Assembly (NCBI GenBank): GCA_041485165.1
Contig: JBGPJC010000086.1
Span: 1-17,059 of the forward strand
Direction of reading: 5' to 3'
From: JAAFGT01 sp041485165
Lineage (GTDB): Bacteria; Acidobacteriota; Terriglobia; Acidiferrales; UBA7541
DNA length: 17,059 nucleotides
Shown: positions 1 to 6,924 of the stretch, piece by piece
Numbering within the stretch: the first letter of the stretch is position 1
How the letters are laid out: the number at the start of each line of letters is the position of its first letter
The notes under the pieces: model-generated
Told to the model about the DNA's origin: nothing
What the model saw: only the letters and a program-made list of their open reading frames with translations
Database searches by the model: none
Made by a program: the position numbers and the translations under genes

Positions 1-381
1 CGCGAAGACATCCTGCTTCTGGCCATGCACTTTCTCCACCGCTACGCGCAGCGTTACCGCAAAGACGTTCGCGGCTTCGATGAGGCCGCGCGCCAGGCGC
101 TGCTCGAACATCCCTGGCCGGGCAACGTGCGTGAGCTCGACCACACCGTCGAGCGCGCCGTGCTGCTGGCGCAGGAAGACCCCGTCCGCTCGAGCCACCT
201 GGGCCTGCGCCCGGCGCGCGAGGCCGGGCCCAAGCTCGAAGAGCTGAGCCTGGAAGAGGTCGAGCGCGTGCTGATCCAGAAGGCGCTCTCGCGCTACGGC
301 GGCAACGTCAGCCAGGCCGCGCTGGCCCTGGGGCTGAGCCGCAGCGGGCTCTACCGCCGCCTGCAAAAATACGGGCTGTGA
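1..381 (+). CDS. Sigma-54-dependent response regulator (NtrC family), C-terminal fragment
   Basis: The reading frame is open from the left edge, so the receiver domain and most of the AAA+ ATPase lie outside the window. The visible 126 residues begin with REDILLLAMHFL, which matches the end of the AAA+ domain. They then carry the signature WPGNVREL (about residue 39), where this family contacts sigma-54 RNA polymerase. The last 45 residues form a Fis-type helix-turn-helix (GGNVSQAALALGLSRSGLYRR) that binds enhancer-like DNA. Proteins of this type open sigma-54 promoters after phosphorylation by a partner kinase. The stop codon overlaps the GTG start of the next gene by 4 bases (GTGA), so the two are co-translated and the kinase is very probably the cognate partner. 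The target genes cannot be seen from here. Confidence 0.93.
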   Translation, partial: REDILLLAMHFLHRYAQRYRKDVRGFDEAARQALLEHPWPGNVRELDHTVERAVLLAQEDPVRSSHLGLRPAREAGPKLEELSLEEVERVLIQKALSRYGGNVSQAALALGLSRSGLYRRLQKYGL

Positions 382-1691
382 AGCCGCTCACCCACGAGCG
401 CCAGGTTCTGCTGCTTGCCTTTCTGACCGGCCTGCCCGGGTCGGTAGTGGCGCTGGTGCTCCTGTGGCGCCTGGACCTCTCCACCAAGCTGCAGTGGACG
501 CTGGGCGTAATCATCGTGTGGATTTGGATCGGCGTGGCGTTCGCGGTCCATTCGCGCGTGGTCTTCCCGCTGCGCACGCTCTCCAATCTGCTGGCCGCGC
601 TGCGCGAAGGCGACTTTTCCATCCGCGCGCGCGGAGAAGGCCGCGACGACGCGCTGGGCGAAATCACCACGGAAGTGAACGCTCTGGCGGAGACGCTGCG
701 CAAACAGCGGCTGGGCGCGGTCGAGGCCACCGCGCTTCTCGGCAAGGTGATGGAAGAGATTGACGTGGCGGTATTCGCTTTCGACCCCGAGCATCACCTG
801 CGTCTGGTCAACCGCGCCGGCGAACGCCTCCTCGGCCAGCCGGGCGAGCGCCTGATGGGCCAATCCGCCCAGGAGCTGAACCTGGAAAACTGTCTGACCG
901 GCGAAAGCCCGCGCAACGCGGAGATCAGTTTCCCCGGCGGCGGCGGCCGCTGGCAGATCCGCCGCAGCACGGTGCGCGAGGGCGGCAAGCCACACCAGTT
1001 GCTCGTTCTCGCCGATTTGAGCCGCGCCCTGCGCGAGGAAGAACGCCAAGCCTGGCAACGGTTGATTCGCGTATTGGGACACGAGCTGAATAATTCGCTG
1101 GCGCCCATCAAATCCGTGGCCGACAGCCTGGGCACGCTGCTCAGCCGAGAAAACCTGCCGCACGATTGGCTGGAGGATACGCAGCGAGGTCTGGAAGTGA
1201 TCGGCGCGCGGGCTGAAGCCCTGGGACGCTTCACCAGCGCCTATGCGCGGCTGGCGCGGTTGCCTCCCCCGCGGCTCGCTCCGGTCGAGGTAAGCTCGTG
1301 GGTCAGGCGCGTGGCCGGCCTGGAGACACGCATCGCGGTCAAGGTATTCTCCGGCGGCGAGTTCACGCTCTCTGCCGACCCGGACCAGCTCGATCAATTG
1401 CTGATCAATCTTCTGCGCAATGCCGTGGATGCTTCGCTCGAGAATGCCGGTGGGGTGCAGGTGGGCTGGAAAAAAGACGGCGCGTTTATCGAGCTGAGCG
1501 TGGAGGACGAGGGCCCCGGCCTGTCAAACACCGCTAACTTGTTCGTCCCGTTTTTCACTACCAAGCCCGGCGGCTCGGGCATCGGACTGGTGCTCTGCCG
1601 GCAAATCGCCGAGGCCCATGGCGGCTCGCTGGTTCTCGAGAACCGCCCGGGCGGCAAAGGCTGCGCCGCCCGTCTGCGCTTTCCGGGCTGA
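378..1691 (+). CDS. Membrane-bound NtrY-like sensor histidine kinase
   Basis: This 437-residue kinase pairs with the upstream NtrC-type regulator. Two hydrophobic segments (about 10-31 and 41-58) are followed by a HAMP-like linker (about 60-112), a PAS-like region (about 120-212) and a complete kinase core. The phospho-acceptor is His235 in RVLGHELNNSLAPIKS, the N-box is around Asn348 (LLRNAVDAS), the G1 box is DEGPGL (377-382), and the F/G2 boxes are FFTTKPGGSGIGL (392-404). The periplasmic loop between the two membrane segments is only about ten residues, so the signal is probably sensed in the membrane or by the cytoplasmic PAS domain. The gene starts with GTG inside the stop of the regulator gene (GTGA), consistent with translational coupling. 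NtrY-like describes architecture only: no nitrogen genes are present and the signal is unknown. Confidence 0.93.
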   Translation: MKPLTHERQVLLLAFLTGLPGSVVALVLLWRLDLSTKLQWTLGVIIVWIWIGVAFAVHSRVVFPLRTLSNLLAALREGDFSIRARGEGRDDALGEITTEVNALAETLRKQRLGAVEATALLGKVMEEIDVAVFAFDPEHHLRLVNRAGERLLGQPGERLMGQSAQELNLENCLTGESPRNAEISFPGGGGRWQIRRSTVREGGKPHQLLVLADLSRALREEERQAWQRLIRVLGHELNNSLAPIKSVADSLGTLLSRENLPHDWLEDTQRGLEVIGARAEALGRFTSAYARLARLPPPRLAPVEVSSWVRRVAGLETRIAVKVFSGGEFTLSADPDQLDQLLINLLRNAVDASLENAGGVQVGWKKDGAFIELSVEDEGPGLSNTANLFVPFFTTKPGGSGIGLVLCRQIAEAHGGSLVLENRPGGKGCAARLRFPG

Positions 1692-1729
1692 AGAATCGCC
1701 TTGTAGCACTGAGTGAAACTCCTCTCTAT

Positions 1730-1747
1730 TATCACAACTATGTGATA
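1730..1747. promoter_or_regulatory. Perfect inverted repeat upstream of the HTH gene, likely operator
   Basis: TATCACA-ACTA-TGTGATA is a perfect 7-bp inverted repeat with a 4-base spacer in the 95-base gap before the HTH gene. Its right half runs into TATATT (1746-1751), a plausible -10 element, so a bound protein would block transcription. XRE-type regulators of toxin-antitoxin units commonly bind such palindromes to repress themselves; that this one does so is inference. A GTG at 1742 inside the repeat would add 15 residues to the protein but lies in the operator, so the ATG at 1787 is preferred. Confidence 0.55.
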
Positions 1748-1786
1748 TATTGTTGGGAGTTATTCTGGAAGAGTGGGCGGACTGAT

Positions 1787-2485
1787 ATGCACCCTCGGAA
1801 CATGAGAGAAGCACGGGAGCGGCTCGGATGGAGTCAGCAGAAAGCCGCGGCGGAGCTGGGTGTCTCTCAGAGCTACCTCTCCATGCTGGAGACGGGCGAC
1901 CGGCCCCTTCCTGCAAACCTCCGCAGGAAGATGGTTCGCACTTACAAGCTGCCGCCTACTCTCTTCCCCGTCACTCGCCGGCACTGGACGCCAAGAGCAG
2001 TCGATCCTCAATCGCTTGCCGAGGAATTGGCCGCGCTGGGGTATCCAGGCTTTGCCTATCTGCGCCGGCGAAAGCCGGGGAGAAACCCTGCGGAGCTCCT
2101 GCTGACCGCACTGGCACAAGACAATCTGGAAGCGCGCCTTTTTGAGGCGCTCCCGTGGCTGCTTCTCAAGTATTGGGGCTTGGACCGGGTCTGGCTCGCC
2201 CAGCAATCCAGGCTTCATGATTTGCAGAACCGTTTGGGCTTTGTCATAACCCTGGCGCGTGAGGCAGGACATAGGGCGAGCCCCGCCAACTCTGCTCGCC
2301 AGGCGGCTCTGGAAAGCCTTGAGGCCGCGCTGAGGCCCAGCTTGTTGGCCCGGGAAGAGCCCCTGGGACAGTCAACATTGAGCGATGTGGAACGCGCGTG
2401 GCTCCAGGAGCATCGCTCCGAAGATGCCAGGGAGTGGAATCTGCTCACCGACTGGCGACCGGAGACCCTCCGCTATGTCGCCTGA
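1787..2485 (+). CDS. XRE-family HTH protein with a C-terminal helical domain, putative antitoxin/regulator
   Basis: The 232-residue product begins with a clear XRE/Cro-type helix-turn-helix (about residues 4-54): REARERLGWSQQKAAAELGV, then SQSYLSMLETGDRPL, where the recognition helix is SQSYLSMLE. The following ~175 residues are rich in Leu, Ala, Arg and Trp, predicted helical, and match no domain I recognise; a short segment AEELAALGYPGFAYL stands out. No membrane segments or signal peptide are visible. The ATG at 1787 was chosen over the GTG at 1742 because the latter lies in the palindrome. The nucleotidyltransferase gene starts inside this one (11-base overlap), so the two form one unit. 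This resembles the regulator-first order of AbiE/MenAT-type modules, where the DNA-binding protein neutralises the transferase and represses the operon. HTH assignment is firm; the antitoxin role is inference. Confidence 0.82.
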   Translation: MHPRNMREARERLGWSQQKAAAELGVSQSYLSMLETGDRPLPANLRRKMVRTYKLPPTLFPVTRRHWTPRAVDPQSLAEELAALGYPGFAYLRRRKPGRNPAELLLTALAQDNLEARLFEALPWLLLKYWGLDRVWLAQQSRLHDLQNRLGFVITLAREAGHRASPANSARQAALESLEAALRPSLLAREEPLGQSTLSDVERAWLQEHRSEDAREWNLLTDWRPETLRYVA

Positions 2486-3023
2486 AGCAGCCGCCGCGTT
2501 GCCACCTGGTTGGGCAGCCTTCCTGAAGGAAGTGGACCACCTTCTTGCAGCTCCTGTTGAGCTCCACTGTCTCGGCGGATTCGTTCTCGCGGCGGGATAC
2601 GGCTTGCCCCGGCCAACCGCGGATCTCGATTATATCGCGGCAAAACCCTCAGAGAATGCGGCCGGTTTCGAATCCATTGCCGGAAAGGATTCCCCATTGG
2701 CGAGGAGACGCGGGCTTTACTTCCAATACGTCGCTGTTGCCGATGTTCCCGAAGATTACGAGGAACGCTTGTCCGACCTCCTCCCCGGCCAATTCTCCCG
2801 GCTGCATCTTCGTGCCCTTGAAGTCCATGACCTTATCCTGGCCAAGCTTGTGCGGAACAGCCCGGTGGATTTCGAAGACGCCAAGTTTCTCGCCAGAACG
2901 GGTAAGCTCGAAGAAAAGGTGCTCAAGAAGCGTTATGAGAAAGAGTTCCGTCCCAATTTAGCCAACGAGGGAAGGCACGATCTCACTCTCCAACTCTGGA
3001 TCGAGGCGTGTTTTCATTCCTGA
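2475..3023 (+). CDS. Small nucleotidyltransferase-fold protein (AbiEii/DUF6036-like), putative toxin
   Basis: The 182-residue product shows the minimal nucleotidyltransferase pattern: a Gly-Gly pair (34-35, CLGGFVLAAGYGLPRPTADLD) followed by Asp50 and Asp52 in TADLD, the usual metal-binding pair. Downstream, HDLILAKLVRNSPVDFEDAKF supplies Lys124, Asp132 and Asp135, matching the conserved Lys/Asp of AbiEii, MNT and DUF6036-type proteins. Some relatives (AbiEii, MenT) transfer nucleotides to RNA or bind GTP and act as toxins, while MNT proteins act as antitoxins to HEPN partners. No HEPN gene is next door, which favours the toxin-like reading. The open frame extends upstream to 2385, but the ATG at 2475 has GGAG ten bases before it and gives the usual short overlap with the HTH gene. 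The metal and Lys residues look intact, so the enzyme is likely active. Substrate unknown. Confidence 0.78.
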   Translation: MSPEAAAALPPGWAAFLKEVDHLLAAPVELHCLGGFVLAAGYGLPRPTADLDYIAAKPSENAAGFESIAGKDSPLARRRGLYFQYVAVADVPEDYEERLSDLLPGQFSRLHLRALEVHDLILAKLVRNSPVDFEDAKFLARTGKLEEKVLKKRYEKEFRPNLANEGRHDLTLQLWIEACFHS

Positions 3024-3070
3024 CGATAATCTATCAGAGAAGCTGGAACATCCGTCGTAACTCAGGTCCC

Positions 3071-3101
3071 CGTTCATGGTGAACCTGCTCAGGGTGAACC
3101 G
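3071..3101. repeat. Imperfect palindrome with tandem GGTGAACC, possible degenerate dispersed repeat
   Basis: In the 131-base gap between two convergent genes, CGTTCATGGT is followed by GAACCTGCTCAGGGTGAACCG. GGTGAACC occurs twice (3078-3085 and 3093-3100), GTTCA-TGG-TGAAC is a small perfect hairpin, and CGTTCA near the left end mirrors TGAACCG at the right end with one extra base. The core GCTCAGGGTGAAC resembles the widespread bacterial intergenic palindrome family with a TTCACCCTGAGC core, recalled from general knowledge. It could also act as a weak bidirectional terminator for the convergent genes. Confidence 0.4.
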
Positions 3102-3154
3102 CCCGCGTCCCGACGATTTTTGCCGGAACGAGGGCTGACCTGAAGATAAACGTG

Positions 3155-3979
3155 CTATCGCTTTCCGGCAAGACTCAGAAAAATCCCCAGGCATCGTTGC
3201 AAAACGTTCAGGAGTCCGGTTACCAGCATGGCCGGCGTTGGGGGACACCCGGGGATGTAGCCGTCAACGGGTAGCATGGCGTCTACCGCGCCGGCGACGG
3301 CATAGCTGTTCGCAAAGATGCCACCGCTGCATCCGCACGCACCCACCGCGACCACCAGCCTGGGAGCGGGCATCGCCTGGTAGGTTGCTTTGACCGCGTC
3401 CGCCATGTTCCGCGTGACCGGACCGGTCACAAGCAACAGGTCGGCATGTTTCGGAGAAGCAACGAAGTGCATGCCGAATCTCTCCAGGTCGTAACAAGGG
3501 TTTGTGAGAGCAGTGATTTCTGCTTCACAGCCGTTGCAGGAACCCGGGTCCAGTTGGCGGATATTCAGCGCCCTGCCAAGCATGGAGTAGATTTGTTTGC
3601 GCGCCTCTTCCGGCGAGGCTCCAACCGCGGCAATCTCAACTTTCTGGTTCACATCCCAGCGCCGGACAAGTCCCTCCTTGCTCACGCCGGTCCATTTGAA
3701 TCCCTGCGCCGGCACCACAGCTCCCTCACCAACCTCAATACACCGGCCACATCCAATACATTTTCCGTATGACAACCTCAGCTCGAGCTGATGATTCTCC
3801 TCGTTGGTGGTGAACGCGGCAGTGGGGCAGATTTCTTTCACCCCACGCGCGATGTCGGGCGTGAGCAGGGCCGGTTGGACATCCGGCATGCGGCTGCCCT
3901 GGCAGTTGTTCAGCAGCGCTTCCACCGGGATCAGAGGGCTGCCCTCCCGCAGGCTGCGCTCGACTATGTCCACAATCAT
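3155..3979 (-). CDS. hyfI: Fused half-ferredoxin plus NuoB/HycG-like [4Fe-4S] subunit of Hyf-like complex
   Basis: This 274-residue protein joins two functions that are separate in Escherichia coli (HyfH-like and HyfI-like). The C-terminal half is a NuoB/hydrogenase small-subunit domain with the proximal-cluster ligands CNGC (Cys148, Cys151), GACGCSGG (Cys215) and PGCPP (Cys245). The N-terminal ~100 residues are ferredoxin-like but incomplete: Cys51 (EICPTAAF) and Cys74/77/80 (KCIGCGRC) remain. The first CxxCxxC and the last Cys-Pro of a normal two-cluster ferredoxin are missing; IEVGEG sits where the second CP is expected. In two-cluster ferredoxins each cluster takes three ligands from one motif and one from the other, so the survivors make exactly one cluster. 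It is the last gene of the operon and its ATG overlaps the previous stop (ATGA). Likely role: carry electrons along the peripheral arm. The symbol is by homology only. Confidence 0.88.
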   Translation of the reverse strand: MIVDIVERSLREGSPLIPVEALLNNCQGSRMPDVQPALLTPDIARGVKEICPTAAFTTNEENHQLELRLSYGKCIGCGRCIEVGEGAVVPAQGFKWTGVSKEGLVRRWDVNQKVEIAAVGASPEEARKQIYSMLGRALNIRQLDPGSCNGCEAEITALTNPCYDLERFGMHFVASPKHADLLLVTGPVTRNMADAVKATYQAMPAPRLVVAVGACGCSGGIFANSYAVAGAVDAMLPVDGYIPGCPPTPAMLVTGLLNVLQRCLGIFLSLAGKR

Positions 3980-5469
3980 CGGTCACATCCGGAATAGGAA
4001 AGATTGAAGCTCTTATTGATCAAGGGGAAGTCGGCAATGATTTCCCCGGTGACCGCAAAGGGGATTGCCGGCCAGTTCTGAAACGACGGAGACTTGATGT
4101 GACAGCGCTTCAGCCTGCGGTCCTCGATTTCCACCCAATAGAAGAGTTCTCCGCGCGGAGATTCCACGGCCGAGCATCCTTGAGCATGCCCTGCGAGCGG
4201 AACGGGTGCGATGATTTCTCCGCCCGGCAGCGCGCTCAAGGTTTCCTCGAGGAGCCGCGCGGAGACGGCAGCTTCGGCAATGCGGATGCGCGCTCGTGCC
4301 AGCACATCCCCATAGTGTGTCACCGGCACTTCCAACCGGAGCCCGTTGTAGTGGCCGTAGGGGTGGTCCCGCCGGACATCCACATCCACACCGCTCGCTC
4401 TTGCCGCTGGTCCTACGACGGCGAGATCGCGCGCGACTTTTTCCTTCAAGACGCCGGCTGAGTCGAACCGGTTCTGCACCGAGGGCGTCTCGACGATGAT
4501 GTGAGCCAGCTTTGCGAATTTCCGAGCGGCTGCGGCGATAACCAGACGAAGCTCGCTGCCCTTCCCCGCATCGAGGTCCACCCGCACGCCGCCCAGGCAG
4601 GCGACCCCGCGCCAGTAGCGGGTTCCGAAACACCGCGCAGATGCCTGGAGGAGAGACTCTTTGATGCTGCTGGCAAGCGCGTTGGCCACGACAAAGCCCA
4701 CATCGTTGCCCAGGAATCCGACATCTCCGATATGGGCGGCGAGACGCTCGAGTTCAAGCCCGAGCAGCCGGATTGCCGAGGCGCGCGCTGGAGCACTGAC
4801 TCCGCACGCCTTTTCGACCGCCTGGCAGTAGGCCACGGCGTGTGCAAAGCAGTTGTCGCCCGAGACTGATTCCGCAATCATCGCTCCGGATTCCACCGCG
4901 CTGCCCTCAAAGAGTTTCTCGGTGCCTTTGTGGGTGTAGAAATGCCGGAGCTCGAGATGCAGGACCGTGTCCCCTACAACGCTAAAACGAAAATGCCCCG
5001 GCTCGATGATGCCGGCGTGCACCGGCCCGACCGGCACTTCGCAAACCCCCTGGCCTTGAACTTCCAGGAAGCGATATTCCCGATTGGCCCAGGAGATGTT
5101 GGCCGGAAGTTCCAACATCGGGTGAACCCCTTCCGGCCAGTTGCCATGAAAGAGCAGAGGACGAAGATCGGGGTGCCCGCTGATCACCACACCGTACTGA
5201 TCGTGGAGTTCGCGCTCGTACCATGCCGCCGCGGGCACCTGCGGTGTAATCGAAGCCAATGTTTCCTTGACCTGTCGGTCATCGATGCGGTATTCGGGAT
5301 CCCCCATGTCGAAAACATAACGCACCACCACATCGCGCCGCTCGTTCAGGCTGCCGAAGAGAGTCACCAGCCGCCCGGAAGGCCCGCTCTGCGCCCACGG
5401 AACGGAAGAGTCCGCAGCAGCCGGCGCGCGTTCGCGTTCGGAATCGCCAGGTGTGCTGCTGTTCTTCAT
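3976..5469 (-). CDS. hyfG: NuoC-NuoD fusion / HycE-HyfG-like large subunit lacking [NiFe] ligands
   Basis: The 497-residue protein has an N-terminal NuoC (30-kDa) domain (about 30-125, with AAWYERELHDQYGV and SGHPDLRPLLFHGNWPEG) and a NuoD/hydrogenase large-subunit domain (about 145-497). It follows HycE closely, for example ARDLAVVGPAARASG and PGGEIIAPVPLAG. The nickel-site cysteines are gone: where HycE has VCGIC, this protein has VSGDN (Ser203, Asn206), and where HycE has DPCYSC it has NLSYSG (Ser491, Gly494). Cys207 and Cys495 lie one residue away and do not rebuild CxxC. The chain stops at CDR, the position where HycI cuts HycE, so there is no maturation peptide. It should therefore not bind [NiFe] or produce hydrogen. 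Its ATG overlaps the hyfF stop (ATGA). It probably forms the coupling interface between clusters and membrane arm, as NuoD does in complex I. The symbol is by homology only. Confidence 0.9.
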   Translation of the reverse strand: MKNSSTPGDSERERAPAAADSSVPWAQSGPSGRLVTLFGSLNERRDVVVRYVFDMGDPEYRIDDRQVKETLASITPQVPAAAWYERELHDQYGVVISGHPDLRPLLFHGNWPEGVHPMLELPANISWANREYRFLEVQGQGVCEVPVGPVHAGIIEPGHFRFSVVGDTVLHLELRHFYTHKGTEKLFEGSAVESGAMIAESVSGDNCFAHAVAYCQAVEKACGVSAPARASAIRLLGLELERLAAHIGDVGFLGNDVGFVVANALASSIKESLLQASARCFGTRYWRGVACLGGVRVDLDAGKGSELRLVIAAAARKFAKLAHIIVETPSVQNRFDSAGVLKEKVARDLAVVGPAARASGVDVDVRRDHPYGHYNGLRLEVPVTHYGDVLARARIRIAEAAVSARLLEETLSALPGGEIIAPVPLAGHAQGCSAVESPRGELFYWVEIEDRRLKRCHIKSPSFQNWPAIPFAVTGEIIADFPLINKSFNLSYSGCDR

Positions 5470-6923
5470 CGCAGGGCCGCCATGGCTTCATGCACCAGAG
5501 TGTCGAAGACGTGCGGGATTCGGGCTCCAAAGAGCAGCAAACAAGCCGCGGTAATGCCCAAGGTAATGGATTCGGAAAGGATCAGGCTGGTCCTGTTCGG
5601 CGCAGCTTTGGCCTCGCCATACAGGAGACGGAGGAGATGGTAGGCGAATCCACCGAACACCACGGACAGCATCACCAGAAAGAGCGTGGCAATCACATAG
5701 CGCGACTGCGCAAACGCTTCACTTACAATCGCAAACTCACTGACGAACAAGCTGAACGGCGGCAGCCCCACGATCGCCAGACTGCCCACCACCAGCGCGG
5801 CGGAGGTGTGCGGCAGTGACCTCGACATCCCCCCGATGCGATCCATCCGCGAAGTCCCAAAACTCTGGCGCACATTACCGGCGCTGAAGAAGAGCAGGGA
5901 TTTCGCCATAGAATGATTAAAGGAATGCAGCAATGCGCCATACAATCCCAGCGGTCCTCCCAGCCCCACGCCAATGGATATGATTCCCATATGCTCGATG
6001 CTGCTGTAGGCCAGAAGGCGTTTCAAATCGCGCTGCACCAGGATGAGCAGCCCGGCGACGACCATGGACAGCGAGCCAAACAGGAGCAGCAGAGAATGAG
6101 AGAATGCCGTTCCTGCCGCTCGGGAGACAATCGCGTCGTAGCGCATCACCGCATACATCGCGCAGTTCAGCAACACCCCCGAGAGCAAGGCGCTGATCGG
6201 GGAAGGAGCTTCGGCGTGCGCGTCCGGCAGCCAGCTATGCATGGGCACAAAGCCGATCTTGGTGCCGTAACCAACCATCACAAATACCAGCGCGAGCTTG
6301 AGAAGGTTTGGGTCCATCTGCAGACGCGGCCCCGCCTCCATCAGCACCGCCCAATCCAGAGCCGTCTGCGGATTCAGGCCTGCTTTCACCGCGGCAAGGT
6401 AGAGGACAATGGTGCCAAAGAGGGCGAATGCAATACCTACCGTGCAGACAATCAAGTACTTCCAGCCGGCCTCCACGGCGCCTTCCGTGTTGTAAAAGCC
6501 TACCAGCAGCGCCGAGGCCAGAGTCGTCGCCTCCATCATGATCCAAAGTAATCCTAGATTGGACGAGAGGCACACCCCGGCCATGGTGAATATGAAAAGG
6601 AAGAGCATGGCGTAGAACCAGCGTTGCGACCCAAAGCGCCCCTCGCCCGGATGGCGCATATAGCCGGTTGCGTACACTATGGCCAGCAGGGAGACGAAGG
6701 CAAGGTTCACCAGGAAAAAAGATGTCAGCCCATCCGCGCGCAGATATCGCCCTGCGGCGATGGAGCCCAGCCGATGGACTCGCCACACCACGTTGCCCAA
6801 GGCAATAAATTCCAGGACGCCGAAGGCCAGGGCCAGGCGAGTTGCGATATCGGGGTTCCGAAACCATAGAATAATCGCTGCCCCAACCAACGGCACTGCG
6901 AGCGGCAGAAGGAGGCTGGTCAT
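5466..6923 (-). CDS. hyfF: Antiporter-like membrane subunit, HyfF/NuoN type
   Basis: This 485-residue, highly hydrophobic protein has about 13-14 membrane segments and the proton-antiporter core domain shared by NuoL/M/N and Mrp subunits. Channel residues are intact: Glu131 in LLWIMMEATTLAS, Lys222 in GYGTKIGFVPMHSWLPDAHA, His227-region and SPISALLSGV, Lys301 in DLKRLLAYSSIEH, His311, and Lys341 in HSFNHSMAKSLLFF. GYGTKIGFVPMHSWLPDAHAE is typical of HyfF. It starts one base after the hyfE stop and its own stop overlaps hyfG by 4 bases, so it is firmly inside the operon. It is slightly shorter than the E. coli protein (about 526 residues). Likely role: one of two ion channels in the membrane arm, driven by electron transfer in the peripheral subunits. 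Proton versus sodium cannot be decided from sequence. Confidence 0.93.
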   Translation of the reverse strand: MTSLLLPLAVPLVGAAIILWFRNPDIATRLALAFGVLEFIALGNVVWRVHRLGSIAAGRYLRADGLTSFFLVNLAFVSLLAIVYATGYMRHPGEGRFGSQRWFYAMLFLFIFTMAGVCLSSNLGLLWIMMEATTLASALLVGFYNTEGAVEAGWKYLIVCTVGIAFALFGTIVLYLAAVKAGLNPQTALDWAVLMEAGPRLQMDPNLLKLALVFVMVGYGTKIGFVPMHSWLPDAHAEAPSPISALLSGVLLNCAMYAVMRYDAIVSRAAGTAFSHSLLLLFGSLSMVVAGLLILVQRDLKRLLAYSSIEHMGIISIGVGLGGPLGLYGALLHSFNHSMAKSLLFFSAGNVRQSFGTSRMDRIGGMSRSLPHTSAALVVGSLAIVGLPPFSLFVSEFAIVSEAFAQSRYVIATLFLVMLSVVFGGFAYHLLRLLYGEAKAAPNRTSLILSESITLGITAACLLLFGARIPHVFDTLVHEAMAALR

Positions 6924-6924
6924 T

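Noticed and set aside
351..1397. Minus-strand open frame of 348 codons opposite the histidine kinase gene
   Set aside because: The kinase on the plus strand has every box of its family; the opposite frame shows only low-complexity Ala/Arg/Gln-rich sequence.
1742..1786. Fifteen-residue N-terminal extension of the HTH protein from a GTG start
   Set aside because: The GTG is inside the palindrome and next to the probable -10, so it is more likely untranscribed or untranslated.
4846..4850. Cys207 and Cys495 of the large subunit as replacement nickel ligands
   Set aside because: Each is shifted by one residue from the expected column and has no partner in CxxC spacing, so they cannot restore the four-cysteine site.
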